Source: SIG480 sp045533555 (GTDB lineage Bacteria; Bacillota; Clostridia; Oscillospirales; JAAYXM01). Taken from it: a stretch of DNA of 5,780 bases. Each line of letters starts with the position of its first letter. The first letter of the stretch is position 1. Position numbers and translations under genes: made by a program. Shown here one piece after another: positions 5,649-5,780 of this stretch. Below the pieces are notes generated by a model that was not told the DNA's origin, made no database searches, and saw only the letters and a program-made list of their open reading frames with translations. Location of the stretch: positions 1 through 5,780 of the forward strand of contig JAZSHZ010000255.1 of NCBI GenBank assembly GCA_045533555.1. Reading direction: 5' to 3'.

Positions 5649-5723
5649 TGGAGGCGCCACCCAGATTTGAACTGGGGAATCAGGGTTTTGCAGACCCATG
5701 CCTTACCACTTGGCTATGTCGCC
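5649..5723 (-). tRNA. tRNA-Cys (anticodon GCA)
   Basis: The minus strand folds as a 75-nt tRNA with encoded CCA. The acceptor begins GGCGACA, the D arm has GCC/GGC, the anticodon loop is CTGCAAA with GCA at 5691-5689, the T stem CCCAG/CTGGG is perfect with loop TTCAAAT, and U73 precedes CCA. U73 and GCA are the classical cysteinyl-tRNA synthetase identity elements. Two pairs are irregular: A5 faces G68 in the acceptor stem (5719 and 5657), and U27 faces U43 at the top of the anticodon stem (5698 and 5682). It otherwise looks functional. It delivers cysteine to ribosomes. Confidence 0.95.
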
Positions 5724-5738
5724 ATATTAAATTTTTTG

Positions 5739-5779
5739 AAAAAAATAGGACACAAGAAACTGGGAGAATTCTGTGTCCT
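5739..5779 (-). terminator. Terminator-like hairpin just upstream of tRNA-Cys
   Basis: AGGACACA at 5747-5754 pairs with TGTGTCCT at 5772-5779; beyond a one-base bulge, GAA at 5756-5758 can also pair with TTC at 5769-5771. On the minus strand the stem is followed by A and seven Ts (5745-5739), the form of an intrinsic terminator for a gene lying beyond the right edge. Only 15 bases separate it from the tRNA, which leaves no room for a separate promoter downstream of the hairpin. Confidence 0.7.
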
Positions 5780-5780
5780 G

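Noticed and set aside
5124..5699. Minus-strand open frame of 191 codons over the GNAT gene and tRNA
   Set aside because: It runs through a tRNA and two hairpins, is antisense to a clear acetyltransferase, and its translation shows no recognisable domain.

Overview
The window looks like chromosomal DNA of a low-to-mid GC Firmicute, most likely a gut-type Clostridia. The support is strong AGGAGG-type ribosome binding sites, sigma-70/SigA-like promoters, a TAXI-type TRAP transporter with a fused permease, a DUF4037 protein, and a tRNA-Cys with an encoded CCA end. The exact taxon cannot be read from this sequence alone.

The left end (about 1-172) is non-coding and structured: an imperfect inverted repeat, then two adjacent, nearly loopless hairpins. 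It resembles a dispersed intergenic element more than a gene. Next, on the minus strand, is a two-gene TRAP transporter operon read from about 3198 down to 173. It encodes a TAXI-family substrate-binding lipoprotein (2194-3153), a 12-bp intergenic hairpin, and then a 4TM/12TM fused permease (2118-173). The permease reading frame is broken by an apparent one-base loss in an A-run at 1631-1634, so it is either a recent pseudogene or a sequence error.

A 173-bp divergent intergenic region holds a well-formed promoter for each direction. The plus-strand operon (about 3302-5598) encodes a TPR protein, a DUF4037 protein with a nucleotidyltransferase-like motif that overlaps the TPR gene by 14 bases, and a RimJ/RimL-like GNAT acetyltransferase. 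It ends at a terminator whose stem contains the GNAT stop codon. A second, 18-bp hairpin separates this operon from a minus-strand tRNA-Cys(GCA). A further terminator-like hairpin lies just upstream of the tRNA at the right edge.

The transporter operon is well understood by family: the lipoprotein captures an organic-acid-like solute and the permease moves it with an ion gradient. The TPR/DUF4037 pair has no established function. It is the most plausible place for undescribed biology here, although nothing in the window proves a new system.
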